A DNA stretch of 64,000 nucleotides from Subdoligranulum variabile (lineage in GTDB: Bacteria; Bacillota; Clostridia; Oscillospirales; Ruminococcaceae): the NCBI GenBank assembly GCA_003343905.1, contig QAKI01000016.1, forward strand, positions 1 to 64,000. Direction: 5' to 3'. The notes below the pieces were generated by a model. It made no database searches, was not told the origin of the DNA, and worked only from the letters and a program-made list of their open reading frames with translations. This document shows, piece after piece, positions 8,999 to 17,088 of the stretch. A program made the position numbers and the translations under genes. Each line of letters starts with the position of its first letter. Positions within the stretch are counted from its first letter, which is position 1.

Positions 8999-9547
8999 TT
9001 ACATCTTGTGGTCCGCGAAGATGGGGTCATCCTGCCAGAGCACCGTATGCCCGGCCGCGCGGCTCCGGTTCAGGTCGATGATGCGCTGGTTGCTCGACCC
9101 GCGGAACCGCAGGCTGATATCATACTTGGCCTGCACAAAGTCGCCATCCACCAGCACGTCGATGTATTGCAGCAGTTCATCGGTCACTTCACAGCGGCCG
9201 GGGCCGGGCTGCAGAACGTCCCGCTCATAGCTGTTGCCGGTGTAGCACCAGACCGTCTTGTGCGGGTACAGCACCTTCACGTTTTTCAGGAAAGGCAGCA
9301 GCGCCCGCTGGTTTTCCGGCTCCAGCGGTTCGCCGCCCAGCAGCGACAGGCCGTTGATGTAATCCGGGGCCAGGCTTTCCAGGATCTTGTTGCGCACTTC
9401 CCTGGTGAAAGGCTCCCCATAGTCGAAATCCCACGCCACCGCGTTGAAGCAGTTGGGGCAGCGCCGCCGGCAGCCCGAAACGAACAGGCTGGTGCGCACG
9501 CCCTCGCCGTTGGCAATATCACAGTATTTGATCGTAGCATAATTCAT
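8999..9547 (-). CDS. nrdG: Anaerobic ribonucleotide reductase activating protein
   Basis: 182 residues. A radical-SAM enzyme that makes the glycyl radical on NrdD. The cluster motif GCRRRCPNC (Cys26, Cys30, Cys33; C-x3-C-x2-C) and the SAM-contacting GGEPLEPEN are present. The ATG at 9547 has AAAAGGAG before it and gives the usual MNYATIKYCD start; the longer upstream frame is not supported. It is divergent from nrdD, separated by 411 bp that carry both promoters. Confidence 0.95.
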   Translation of the reverse strand: MNYATIKYCDIANGEGVRTSLFVSGCRRRCPNCFNAVAWDFDYGEPFTREVRNKILESLAPDYINGLSLLGGEPLEPENQRALLPFLKNVKVLYPHKTVWCYTGNSYERDVLQPGPGRCEVTDELLQYIDVLVDGDFVQAKYDISLRFRGSSNQRIIDLNRSRAAGHTVLWQDDPIFADHKM

Positions 9548-9624
9548 GCCGTACAGACTCCTTTTGCACGCAGGGCCCCTGTATCTTGTGGGCGGCCTGC
9601 GGTTTCTCCCCAAAGGGTATTCCC

Positions 9625-9653
9625 AGTATAGCAGTTCCCGGGCCGCACCGCAA
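9625..9653 (-). promoter_or_regulatory. Sigma-A promoter of nrdG
   Basis: Minus strand: -35 TTGCGG (9648-9653), 17-bp spacer, -10 TATACT (9625-9630), 78 bases before the start codon. Confidence 0.65.
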
Positions 9654-9780
9654 GCCCCGCGCGGGGCCGGGGCGTCACTTTTCAGTCGTTGCACCGTCGT
9701 TTTGTGTACTTGTTCTCAAATTTACCAAAAAACAGGGATCATTTTCGTCACTTCGTTTTTTGCGCGATGTGACGCCGAAA

Positions 9781-9827
9781 TCAGAACATTTTGTTTCATT
9801 TTTACAATCCACCACTACATATTGTGG
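9781..9827 (+). promoter_or_regulatory. Tandem NrdR boxes upstream of nrdD
   Basis: Two 16-bp sites lie exactly 31 bp apart. Box 2 (9812-9827, CCACTACATATTGTGG) matches the NrdR consensus acaCwAtATaTwGtgt at nearly every core position. Box 1 (9781-9796, TCAGAACATTTTGTTT) matches about 12 of 16. The 31-bp period (three helical turns) is the known NrdR arrangement. They sit just upstream of the nrdD promoter, so NrdR, an ATP-cone repressor encoded elsewhere, should repress nrdD when dNTPs are plentiful. Confidence 0.8.
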
Positions 9828-9836
9828 TTTCTCCCC

Positions 9837-9865
9837 TTGACTTTTTGCGGGGCGCGCGGTAAGAT
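9837..9865 (+). promoter_or_regulatory. Sigma-A promoter of nrdD
   Basis: -35 TTGACT (9837-9842), 17-bp spacer, -10 TAAGAT (9860-9865), directly downstream of the NrdR boxes. The leader to the start codon is about 90 bases. Confidence 0.75.
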
Positions 9866-9958
9866 AGATGTGCTCGCAAGGGAGCCAATACGTTGCGAAC
9901 TATTTTTTTCAATTATACGTTATGTTATATATTGCGGCAGCATTGAGGAGAATCGAGC

Positions 9959-12181
9959 ATGAAGATCATCAAGCGCAACGGCAGCGAAGCCGTATTTGAC
10001 ATTACCAAGATCATCGCGGCGGTCAACAAGGCCAACAACGTCGTGGCGGAAAGCCAGCGCCTGAGCAGCCAGCAGATCATCGCCCTGGCCGACAAGGTGC
10101 AGACCGCCTGCATGGGCCGCGGCCACGCCATGAACGTGGAAGAGATCCAGGATATTGTGGAGGACGCCATCATGGCCACCGGCGCCTATGAGGTCGCCCG
10201 CCGGTATATCACCTACCGCTATGTGCAGAACCTCAAGCGCACCCACAACACCACCGACGACCGCATCCTGGCTTTGATCGAGTGCAACAACGAGGAAGTC
10301 AAGCAGGAGAACTCCAACAAGAACCCCACGGTCAACAGCGTGCAGCGCGACTATATGGCGGGCGAGGTCAGCAAGGACCTGACCATGCGCATGCTGCTGC
10401 CCCCGGAGGTCGTCAAGGCCCACGAGGAAGGCATCATCCACTTTCATGACGCCGACTACTACGCCCAGCACATGCACAACTGCGACCTGGTGAACCTGGA
10501 CGATATGCTGCAGAACGGCACCGTCATCAGCGGCACGCTGATCGAAAAGCCGCATTCTTTCTCCACCGCCTGCAACATCGCCACCCAGATCATCGCGCAG
10601 GTGGCGTCCAGCCAGTACGGCGGCCAGAGCATCAGCCTGACCCATCTGGCCCCCTTTGTGGACGTGAGCCGCAAGAAGATCCGCCGCGATGTGGAAGCCG
10701 AAATGCGCGAACTGGGCATCGACCCCGGCGAGGAAAAACTTTCCGAGATCGTGGAAGCCCGCCTGCGGGAAGAGATCAAGCGCGGCGTGCAGACCATCCA
10801 GTATCAGGTCGTCACCCTGATGACCACCAACGGGCAGGCGCCTTTCATCACGGTGTTCATGTACCTGGGCGAAGCGGGCGACAACCAGCGCCTGAAATCC
10901 GACCTGGCCATCATCATTGAAGAAATGCTGCGCCAGCGTTACCAGGGCGTCAAGAACGAAGCCGGCGTCTGGATCACCCCGGCGTTCCCCAAGCTGATCT
11001 ATGTGCTGGAGGAGGACAACGTCCGCGAGGGCACCCCCTACTTCTACCTGACCAAGCTGGCCGCCAAGTGCACCGCCAAGCGCATGGTGCCCGACTATAT
11101 CAGCGAAAAGAAGATGCGGGAGTTCAAGCTCTCCAAGGGCGAGACCGAGGGCCACGGCGACGTGTACACCTGCATGGGCTGCCGCAGCTTCCTGACGCCG
11201 GACCGCTCCGGCAACGGCTGGGACAACATCGCCAATGCCGGCAACTACGACGGCAAGCCCAAGTATTACGGCCGCTTCAATCAGGGCGTCGTGACCATCA
11301 ACCTGGTGGACGTGGCGCTGTCCAGCGGCGGCGACTTCGACAAGTTCTGGAAGATCTTCGACGAGCGGCTGGAACTGTGCCACAAGGCCCTGATGTGCCG
11401 CCACAACCGCCTGAAGGGCACCCTGAGCGACGCCGCGCCCATCCTGTGGCAGTACGGCGCGCTGGCCCGCCTGAAGAAGGGCGAGCCCATCGACAAGCTG
11501 CTGTACGGCGGTTATTCCACCATCAGCCTGGGCTACGCGGGCCTGTACGAGTGCTGCAAGTATATGACCGGCAAGAGCCACACCGACCCGGCCGCCAAGC
11601 CCTTTGCCCTGCAGGTCATGCAGCACATGAACGACGCCTGCCAGACCTGGAAGCAGCAGCATGACATCGACTTCAGCCTGTACGGCACGCCGCTGGAGTC
11701 CACCACCTACAAGTTCGCCAAATGCCTGCAGAAACGCTTCGGCGTGATCGACGGCATCACCGACAAGAATTATATCACCAATTCCTACCACGTCCACGTG
11801 ACCGAGCAGATCGACGCCTTCACCAAGCTGAAGTTCGAGAGCGAGTTCCAGAAACTCAGCCCCGGCGGCGCGATCAGCTATGTGGAAGTGCCCAACATGC
11901 AGGACAATCTGGAAGCGGTCATCAAGGTCATGCAGTTCATCTATGAGAACATCATGTATGCGGAACTGAACACCAAGAGCGACTACTGCCAGGTCTGCGG
12001 TTACGACGGCGAGATCAGCATCGTCGAGGAGGACGGCAAGCTGATCTGGGAGTGCCCCAAGTGCCACAACCGCGACCAGAACAAGCTGAACGTAGCCCGC
12101 CGTACCTGCGGCTACATCGGCACCCAGTTCTGGAACCAGGGCCGCACCCAGGAGATCAAGGACCGCGTGCTGCATCTGTGA
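9959..12181 (+). CDS. nrdD: Anaerobic ribonucleoside-triphosphate reductase
   Basis: 740 residues. Reduces NTPs to dNTPs without oxygen, using a glycyl radical. N-terminal ATP-cone regulatory domain (MKIIKRNGSEAVFDITKI, about 1-90), catalytic barrel, C-terminal zinc site (CQVC at 677-680 and CPKC at 699-702) and the glycyl-radical motif RRTCGYIG (714-721, radical at Gly718). TGAGGAG lies 8 bases before the ATG. Partner of nrdG on the opposite strand. This obligately anaerobic enzyme supports an anaerobe. Confidence 0.97.
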   Translation: MKIIKRNGSEAVFDITKIIAAVNKANNVVAESQRLSSQQIIALADKVQTACMGRGHAMNVEEIQDIVEDAIMATGAYEVARRYITYRYVQNLKRTHNTTDDRILALIECNNEEVKQENSNKNPTVNSVQRDYMAGEVSKDLTMRMLLPPEVVKAHEEGIIHFHDADYYAQHMHNCDLVNLDDMLQNGTVISGTLIEKPHSFSTACNIATQIIAQVASSQYGGQSISLTHLAPFVDVSRKKIRRDVEAEMRELGIDPGEEKLSEIVEARLREEIKRGVQTIQYQVVTLMTTNGQAPFITVFMYLGEAGDNQRLKSDLAIIIEEMLRQRYQGVKNEAGVWITPAFPKLIYVLEEDNVREGTPYFYLTKLAAKCTAKRMVPDYISEKKMREFKLSKGETEGHGDVYTCMGCRSFLTPDRSGNGWDNIANAGNYDGKPKYYGRFNQGVVTINLVDVALSSGGDFDKFWKIFDERLELCHKALMCRHNRLKGTLSDAAPILWQYGALARLKKGEPIDKLLYGGYSTISLGYAGLYECCKYMTGKSHTDPAAKPFALQVMQHMNDACQTWKQQHDIDFSLYGTPLESTTYKFAKCLQKRFGVIDGITDKNYITNSYHVHVTEQIDAFTKLKFESEFQKLSPGGAISYVEVPNMQDNLEAVIKVMQFIYENIMYAELNTKSDYCQVCGYDGEISIVEEDGKLIWECPKCHNRDQNKLNVARRTCGYIGTQFWNQGRTQEIKDRVLHL

Positions 12182-12201
12182 TGCCGCCGCAAACTTCAAA
12201 C

Positions 12202-12238
12202 AAAAAAGCAGGCTGCCCGCCGGGCAGCCTGCTTTTTC
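12202..12238. terminator. Bidirectional terminator after nrdD
   Basis: A GC-rich stem (12208-12217 with 12223-12232) is flanked by six A on the left and five T on the right. Confidence 0.9.
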
Positions 12239-12243
12239 TATTC

Positions 12244-12302
12244 GTCCTTTCTTTACAAAGAAAGGACCAAAGAAATTCCAGACAAATCGCACGATATGCG
12301 AT
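12244..12302. repeat. Intergenic inverted-repeat element
   Basis: Two perfect inverted repeats follow the nrdD terminator: an 11-bp one (12244-12254 with 12257-12267) and a 6-bp one (12286-12291 with 12297-12302). The region 12241-12395 has no gene. It looks like a small intergenic repeat element or the 3' region of the minus-strand gene; no function is assigned. Confidence 0.5.
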
Positions 12303-12395
12303 CTTGGGGAAAGAGCGAAACAGAAGAGTTTGTCGCGGCGGGGCGAAAGCAGGGCGCACAGGGGCGCCGGGCTGCACCGGGCGGGCAGAACGCGG

Positions 12396-12896
12396 TCACT
12401 GCGCGCTGCCGCGCAGGCGCGCCAGTTCAAGGCCCTCCTTGCCGGTGATCTGTTCAGGCGTCAGGGCCAGCATCGCCAGCGACGGCCAGTAGCGGGCGAT
12501 CTCGGCCTCGCGGTCCCCGTCCGGGACGTTGGGGGCATAGCGCAGGGCCAGTTTTTCCACCGCCGCACGCTTTTCCTCGTCATTTTCCAGCACCCGCACC
12601 CGACCGAACACGATCACGCTGCGGTAGGCCGTGGTAAATTCTTCGGGCATCACATCATCCTGCGCGATAACGCAGAACGATGCGCGGGGTTCCGCGGCGA
12701 CGGCGTCGATCTTATGGCCGGTTTTGGCGCTGTGGAAATAGATCGTCTGCCCGTCATACACATAACTCAGGGGCACGGCGTAGGGCCAGCCGTCGTCCCC
12801 GGCCAGCGCCAGCACGCCGGATGTGCCCTGGCGCAGGATCTGCGCGCATTCTTCGGGGCTGAGCTGCTGGTTTTTGCGGCGCATTTCACGAAACAT
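12396..12896 (-). CDS. Pyridoxamine 5'-phosphate oxidase-family flavoprotein, NimA-like
   Basis: 166 residues. An FMN-binding split barrel; the N-terminal MRRKNQQLSPEECAQIL and the GVLALAGDDGWPYAVPLSYVYDG block are characteristic of the nitroimidazole-resistance (Nim)-like branch. Members bind flavin and reduce small molecules; most chromosomal copies have no proven resistance role. GGAGG is 6 bases before the ATG. It follows the ECF S-component gene by 29 bases on the same strand, so the two are probably co-transcribed. Confidence 0.85.
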   Translation of the reverse strand: MFREMRRKNQQLSPEECAQILRQGTSGVLALAGDDGWPYAVPLSYVYDGQTIYFHSAKTGHKIDAVAAEPRASFCVIAQDDVMPEEFTTAYRSVIVFGRVRVLENDEEKRAAVEKLALRYAPNVPDGDREAEIARYWPSLAMLALTPEQITGKEGLELARLRGSAQ

Positions 12897-12925
12897 CGGT
12901 AATCCTCCCTGGGCGCAGATCCCTG

Positions 12926-13561
12926 TTACCGCGCCTTCAAAATTTTGCGCAGCGGCACCGTAACGGCAGTCGCCGCCACGCCGCAGACCGCCGCTTCGAT
13001 CACGCCCTGCAGGCCCACCATCGACACGGCCAGCAGCAACGGGTTCGGCACGCTGAAAGCGGCGATCATGTTCTGGATCTGCTCCATGTTATAGAAGAAC
13101 AGCAGCAGGCAGCCCATGAAAAAGACCGTGTTCAGGATGGGGGCGGACAGCGCGCCGACCAGGCAGGCCGTTTTGGGACGGGACGGCAGCAGCCGCGACG
13201 CGGCCCGGAACAGCAGCGCGCAGCACAGGCCGCAGGCCACGCGGGTGCCCACGCAGGTCAAAAAGCAAAGGATGGGGTTGTACTGGAACGCAAAGGCCGT
13301 CAGCCCGCCGGTGCCGTTGACGGCGTTGCCAAAGCTGGTCATGCCAAAGACGAAGCCCAGCCACGCGCCGCCTGTGGGGCCAGCCAACATGGCGCCGATG
13401 GCCACCGGCACCGTGAGCAGGCTCATGGTCAGCGGGCCTACCCGCAGGTAGCCCAGCGGCGTGGCGGCCATGACCAGCACCACGGCGGTCAGCAGCGCCA
13501 GTTCGGTCAGGGTCCGGGTATCCGGCATTTTGAATCGGTCGTTCGTGTGTTTCATATTCAA
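12926..13561 (-). CDS. ECF transporter S component (substrate unknown)
   Basis: 211 residues with about six membrane segments. The segment LRVGPLTMSLLTVPVAIGAM followed by a GPTGGAWLGFVFGMTSFGNA loop is typical of vitamin-binding S components of energy-coupling factor transporters. The ATPase and T components are not here, so it must use a shared module encoded elsewhere. The substrate cannot be read from the sequence. AGGAGG precedes the start; no known riboswitch was recognised in the leader of about 70 bases. Confidence 0.8.
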   Translation of the reverse strand: MNMKHTNDRFKMPDTRTLTELALLTAVVLVMAATPLGYLRVGPLTMSLLTVPVAIGAMLAGPTGGAWLGFVFGMTSFGNAVNGTGGLTAFAFQYNPILCFLTCVGTRVACGLCCALLFRAASRLLPSRPKTACLVGALSAPILNTVFFMGCLLLFFYNMEQIQNMIAAFSVPNPLLLAVSMVGLQGVIEAAVCGVAATAVTVPLRKILKAR

Positions 13562-13635
13562 TTTCCTCCTGCTGCCGTCTCCTACATATCGGGAGTACAG
13601 TGCAAAACGTACAGGCCGGGCGGCCTGCCAAGTCC

Positions 13636-13664
13636 AGTATAGCGCAAAACCGGCCGCGTTACAA
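13636..13664 (-). promoter_or_regulatory. Sigma-A promoter of the ECF S-component operon
   Basis: Minus strand: -35 TTGTAA (13659-13664), 17-bp spacer, -10 TATACT (13636-13641). The -35 lies in the loop of the terminator of the preceding HAD gene. Confidence 0.6.
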
Positions 13665-13673
13665 GCGGCCGGT
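13649..13673 (-). terminator. Terminator of the HAD hydrolase gene
   Basis: A perfect 9-bp stem (13649-13657 with 13665-13673, 7-base loop) is followed on the minus strand by TTTT. It overlaps the -35 of the next gene. Confidence 0.75.
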
Positions 13674-13690
13674 CAAAAAGCACGATATTT

Positions 13691-14350
13691 TTACAGCGCC
13701 CCCGCCTGCAGCAGATCGCGCACTTCCAGCAGGTCCTTGCAGCAACGGGTGTACAGGCTGCGGATCTCCGCATCGGGCTGGGCCAGGTCGGGCACCATGA
13801 CCGTCACGGCCCCGGCCGCATGACCGGCGCGCACGCCGTTGAAGCTGTCCTCCAGCACCAGGCAGGCATGGATATCCAGCCCCAGGCGGCGGGCCGCCTC
13901 CAGGAAGATATCGGGCGCGGGCTTGCTGTTTTTCACGTCTGCACCGCAGACCACATCATGGAAATAGCGCGCCGTGCCCGTGGTCTGCAAATTCTGCTCG
14001 ATCATATTGCGCGGGCTGGAACTGGCCACGATCCGCGGGATGCCGCGTTCTTCCAGCAGGGCCAGCAATTCCCGCAGCCCCGGCTTGCAGGGCACGCCCT
14101 GGGCAAAACGCTCGGTGCCGATCTGCCAGATCTTATCCAGCATACGCTGGGGGTCCACCTGCGGGAAGTATTTCTGCACATGGGCCCGCAGCTTCTCCCC
14201 CGCCAGGCCCCGGCCGTTGGCAAAAAAAGTTTGCGTATCTTCCGGCATGGGGATGCCCAGCGCCTCGCAGGTGGGTTCCCAAAGGGTATCCCACAGGCGC
14301 TCGGTATCGAACATCAGGCCGTCCATATCAAAAATCACACCTTGGATCAT
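13691..14350 (-). CDS. HAD-family phosphatase, beta-phosphoglucomutase-like
   Basis: 219 residues. N-terminal IFDMDGLMFDTE carries the nucleophile Asp8 and acid/base Asp10; ASSSP is motif II and KNSKPAPD motif III; LEDSFNGVRAG is motif IV. The helical cap between about 15 and 85 is of the type in subfamily IA enzymes (sugar phosphatases, beta-PGM, YniC-like). The ATG at 14350 puts DxD at the N-terminus; the longer upstream frame is rejected. The substrate cannot be told. Confidence 0.88.
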   Translation of the reverse strand: MIQGVIFDMDGLMFDTERLWDTLWEPTCEALGIPMPEDTQTFFANGRGLAGEKLRAHVQKYFPQVDPQRMLDKIWQIGTERFAQGVPCKPGLRELLALLEERGIPRIVASSSPRNMIEQNLQTTGTARYFHDVVCGADVKNSKPAPDIFLEAARRLGLDIHACLVLEDSFNGVRAGHAAGAVTVMVPDLAQPDAEIRSLYTRCCKDLLEVRDLLQAGAL

Positions 14351-14388
14351 AGGGGGTGCCGCCTTTCTCTTTGTATCCTGATAGAAGT

Positions 14389-14417
14389 ATTGTACCGCAT
14401 TTCGGCCGGGGCCGCAA
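14389..14417 (-). promoter_or_regulatory. Sigma-A promoter of the HAD gene
   Basis: Minus strand: -35 TTGCGG (14412-14417), 17-bp spacer, -10 TACAAT (14389-14394). Confidence 0.6.
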
Positions 14418-14471
14418 CCGGGGCGGCGGATTTTTTCGGCCCGCTGGCGCATGGGGCGCGCAAATTGGGGC

Positions 14472-14500
14472 TTGTTTTTACCGCTTTACAGCACTATAAT
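14472..14500 (+). promoter_or_regulatory. Sigma-A promoter of ilvE
   Basis: -35 TTGTTT (14472-14477), 17-bp spacer, -10 TATAAT (14495-14500). The leader of about 68 bases is too short for a T-box. Confidence 0.65.
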
Positions 14501-14574
14501 GGAGAAAACTGCTTCCGGGTCGCTGTGCGGCGGCCCGCCTGCGGCATCAACAGAGCTAAGGGAGAGTGTAAATC

Positions 14575-15651
14575 ATGTTGAACATCCAGATCACCAGAAC
14601 GACGGCCCCGAAACCGCGGCCGCAGGATGAAAGCAAGCTGGGCTTCGGCCAGATCTTCAGCGACCATATGTTCCTGATGGACTATACCGCGGGCGAAGGC
14701 TGGCACGACGCCCGCATCGTGCCCTACGGCCCGTGGCAGATGGACCCCGCCACCACGGTGTTCCACTATGCCCAGGAGATCTTTGAGGGCATGAAGGCGT
14801 ACCGCACGGCCGAAGGGCGCATCCAGTTGTTCCGCCCCGACTGCAACGCCAACCGCTTCAACGATTCGGCCGACCGTCTGGGCATGCCCGCCATCCCGCC
14901 GGAGGATTTCGTCCAGGCGGTCAAGGCGCTGGTGGATGTGGACCGGGACTGGGTGCCCCACACGGACGGCGCTTCGCTGTACATCCGGCCTTTCTGCATC
15001 GCCACGGATGTCGGCCTGGGCGTGCACGCCTCCCGCCATTACCGCTTCGCCATCATCTGCTCGCCCTCCGGCGCCTACTATGCCGAGGGCCTCGATCCTG
15101 TGCGCATCTATGTGGAGGACGAGTACATCCGCGCCGCGCCGGGCCTGACCGGCTTCACCAAGTGCGGCGGCAACTACGCGGCGTCCATCAAGGCCGGTGA
15201 ACTGGCCGAGGAACGCGGTTTCAGCCAGGTGCTTTGGCTGGACGGCGTCGAGAAGAAGTACGTCGAAGAAGTGGGATCCATGAACATCCTGTTCAAGATC
15301 GACGGCAAGATCTATACCGCCCCCTGCACCGGCACCGTGCTGCCCGGCGTGACCCGCCGTTCCATCATCGAACTGCTGCGCGACTGGGGCTATGAAGTCA
15401 TCGAGGGCAAACTGGCCATTGCCGACGTGATGAAAGCCGCCGACGAAGGCAAGCTGGAGGAAGTGTTCGGCACCGGCACGGCGGCGGTGGTCTCCCCCGT
15501 CAAGGAACTGGACTGGGAGGGCAAAGTCGCCCACATCGGCGGCGGCAAGATCGGCCCCCTGACCCAGAAGCTGTACGACACGCTGACCGGCATCCAGTGG
15601 GGCAAACTGCCCGACACCAAGGGCTGGACCGTCCCGGTAGACCCCCAGTAA
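14575..15651 (+). CDS. ilvE: Branched-chain amino acid aminotransferase
   Basis: 358 residues of the fold-IV PLP aminotransferases. It transfers amino groups between glutamate and the keto acids of Leu, Ile and Val. The PLP lysine is Lys196 in GFTKCGGNYAASIKA; HYAQEIFEGMKAYR (64-77) and EEVGSMNILF are conserved in the long (type II) IlvE form. AGGGAGAG is 8-15 bases before the ATG. It is a single-gene unit with its own promoter and terminator. Confidence 0.95.
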   Translation: MLNIQITRTTAPKPRPQDESKLGFGQIFSDHMFLMDYTAGEGWHDARIVPYGPWQMDPATTVFHYAQEIFEGMKAYRTAEGRIQLFRPDCNANRFNDSADRLGMPAIPPEDFVQAVKALVDVDRDWVPHTDGASLYIRPFCIATDVGLGVHASRHYRFAIICSPSGAYYAEGLDPVRIYVEDEYIRAAPGLTGFTKCGGNYAASIKAGELAEERGFSQVLWLDGVEKKYVEEVGSMNILFKIDGKIYTAPCTGTVLPGVTRRSIIELLRDWGYEVIEGKLAIADVMKAADEGKLEEVFGTGTAAVVSPVKELDWEGKVAHIGGGKIGPLTQKLYDTLTGIQWGKLPDTKGWTVPVDPQ

Positions 15652-15687
15652 ACAGCCCGCGCCCCGCGGCGCACACAAAATTTTTCC

Positions 15688-15713
15688 AGGCGCCGGATTC
15701 CGGCGCCTTTTTT
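15688..15713 (+). terminator. Terminator of ilvE
   Basis: A 9-bp stem (15688-15696 with 15700-15708) with a 3-base loop is followed by T6. Confidence 0.9.
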
Positions 15714-15734
15714 GGCAGCCCCCGGCGGCACGGA

Positions 15735-15763
15735 TTGAAAAAGTCCCCCAAATGCGCTACAAT
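15735..15763 (+). promoter_or_regulatory. Sigma-A promoter of the DJ-1 family gene
   Basis: -35 TTGAAA (15735-15740), 17-bp spacer, -10 TACAAT (15758-15763). Confidence 0.7.
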
Positions 15764-15803
15764 AGTACATAAAGACTGGTTTTGTAAAAGGAGGGTATTC
15801 CCT

Positions 15804-16358
15804 ATGTCGAAAGCCGTTATCTTTTTTGCCCAGGGCCTGGAAGAATGCGAGGGCCTGCTGTGTGTGGATCTGCTGCGCCGCGCGGGCGTGGATGTGACCA
15901 TCGCCGCGGTCGGCGGGCAGCGGACCATCGTCAGCTCCCACAAAGTCCGCATCGAAGCCGACGCCCTGGCCGAGGAACTGGACTATGCCGCCTTTGATGC
16001 CTGCATCCTGCCGGGCGGCCTGCCGGGTGTGGACAACCTGAAAGCCGACGCCACCGTGCGCAAAGTCTGCTGCGAGTTTGCCGCGGCGGACAAGATCGTT
16101 TCCGCCATCTGCGCCGCGCCCACCGCGCTGGCCGCCTTCGGCGTGCTGGACGGCAAAAAGGCCACCGTCTACCCCGGCATGGACGCCGCGCTGACCGCCG
16201 GCGGCGCAGCCTACACGGGCCTGCCGCTGACCATCGACGGCAACATCATCACCGGCGAAGCCCTGGGCGCCGCGATCCCCTTTGCCCTGGCGCTGGCCCG
16301 CGTGCTGGCCGGGGCCGAAGCCTCCGACCGGGTGCGCAAGGCCATCGTTTACCAATAA
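15804..16358 (+). CDS. DJ-1/PfpI (YajL/ThiJ) family protein
   Basis: 184 residues. The nucleophile-elbow Cys103 (SAICAAPTALAAFG) and the conserved acidic residues in QGLEECEG (13-14) are present, as in DJ-1/YajL. Members are cysteine-based stress proteins; glyoxalase III or deglycase activity has been reported for some. The next gene across the terminator is methylglyoxal-synthase-like, an interesting but unproven pairing. AAAAGGAGG is 9 bases before the ATG. The upstream open frame from 15597 is a run-on from ilvE sequence. Confidence 0.9.
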   Translation: MSKAVIFFAQGLEECEGLLCVDLLRRAGVDVTIAAVGGQRTIVSSHKVRIEADALAEELDYAAFDACILPGGLPGVDNLKADATVRKVCCEFAAADKIVSAICAAPTALAAFGVLDGKKATVYPGMDAALTAGGAAYTGLPLTIDGNIITGEALGAAIPFALALARVLAGAEASDRVRKAIVYQ

Positions 16359-16364
16359 GCAGCA

Positions 16365-16404
16365 CAAAAAAGCCTGCCCGGCAAATGCCGGGCAGGCTTT
16401 TTTT
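16365..16404. terminator. Bidirectional terminator between convergent genes
   Basis: A 12-bp stem (16371-16382 with 16387-16398, loop AAAT) has A6 on the left and T7 on the right. It serves both the DJ-1 gene and the methylglyoxal-synthase-like gene. Confidence 0.92.
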
Positions 16405-16422
16405 GTGTGGCGCAGGCTGCCG

Positions 16423-16827
16423 TTATTTGCGGCCGTGCTGCAATTCCAGCCAGGCCAGGTCCCCGCGCTCCAGGCCGTGGATGAGCACCTCGGCGGTGGC
16501 GATGTTGGTGGCGACCGGGATGGTGTGCATATCGCACAGGCGCAGCAGCGTCATATCATTGGGTTCCCCCGGTTTGGCCCCCACAGGGTCCCGGAAGAAC
16601 AGCAGCATGTCCACTTCGCCGCAGGCGATCATGGCAGCGATCTGTTCCGCGCCGCCGCGCCCGCCCGGATACAGGCAGCGCACCGGCAAACCGGTAGCGT
16701 CGCGGACGACCTTGCCGGTCACGCTGGTGGCAACCAGCTCGTTTTCCGACAGGATCCGCACATAGGCTGTGCAAAACTGCGCCATCAATTCCTTGCGGGA
16801 ATCATGGGCGATCAAAGCGATCCTCAT
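16423..16827 (-). CDS. Methylglyoxal synthase-like protein with altered active site
   Basis: 134 residues, the family length. The fold motifs IALIAHDSRKELM (His8/Asp9, equivalent to E. coli His19/Asp20), LLFFRDP and PVATNIATAEVLIHGLERGD are clear. By eye, two catalytic positions are changed: the Asp of GGDQQ (E. coli Asp71) is Ala60 in GGAEQ, and the His of PHDPD (E. coli His98) is Gly87 in PGEPN. Phosphate binding may survive, but normal conversion of dihydroxyacetone phosphate to methylglyoxal is doubtful. The ATG at 16827 gives the standard N-terminus. Confidence 0.85.
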   Translation of the reverse strand: MRIALIAHDSRKELMAQFCTAYVRILSENELVATSVTGKVVRDATGLPVRCLYPGGRGGAEQIAAMIACGEVDMLLFFRDPVGAKPGEPNDMTLLRLCDMHTIPVATNIATAEVLIHGLERGDLAWLELQHGRK

Positions 16828-16884
16828 ACGGTTTCTCCCCTCTACGGGGCCGCGCGGACGGCCCCAAGCAATACTGTCTTTTAT

Positions 16885-16913
16885 ATGATAAGCTACTTTG
16901 CCGCAAAATGCAA
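16885..16913 (-). promoter_or_regulatory. Sigma-A promoter of the methylglyoxal-synthase-like gene
   Basis: Minus strand: -35 TTGCAT (16908-16913), 17-bp spacer, -10 TATCAT (16885-16890). Confidence 0.55.
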
Positions 16914-17020
16914 GGCCCAACCCGCAAAACACGCCAAAAGGCCGGGGTATTCGCCCATTTTTCTTGTCGTTTTCACCAAAAGGCGCCGCCAAACTTTGGC
17001 AAAACCGCGCGCAGTCCACA

Positions 17021-17029
17021 TGCTATAAT
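17021..17029 (+). promoter_or_regulatory. Extended -10 promoter of the lectin-like gene
   Basis: TGCTATAAT: a consensus -10 (17024-17029) with TGn just upstream. No -35 at the right distance, as is common for extended -10 promoters. Confidence 0.6.
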
Positions 17030-17088
17030 AAAGAAAATCATGAGCGGGCGCTCCCCAAAGCGCCCCGCCAAAAGGAGGCGCCATACTT

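Noticed and set aside
9922..9937. Third NrdR-like site close to the nrdD start codon
   Set aside because: About 11 of 16 matches, but it lies 110 bp from the good box and outside the 31-bp phasing; AT-rich chance match is likely.
9920..12430. Open frame of more than 800 codons antisense to nrdD
   Set aside because: It mirrors the GC-rich codon pattern of nrdD, has no ribosome site and gives a His/Ala/Gly/Val-rich product unlike real proteins.
16828..17019. N-terminal extension of the methylglyoxal-synthase-like gene
   Set aside because: It would contain the promoter; the start at 16827 matches the family.
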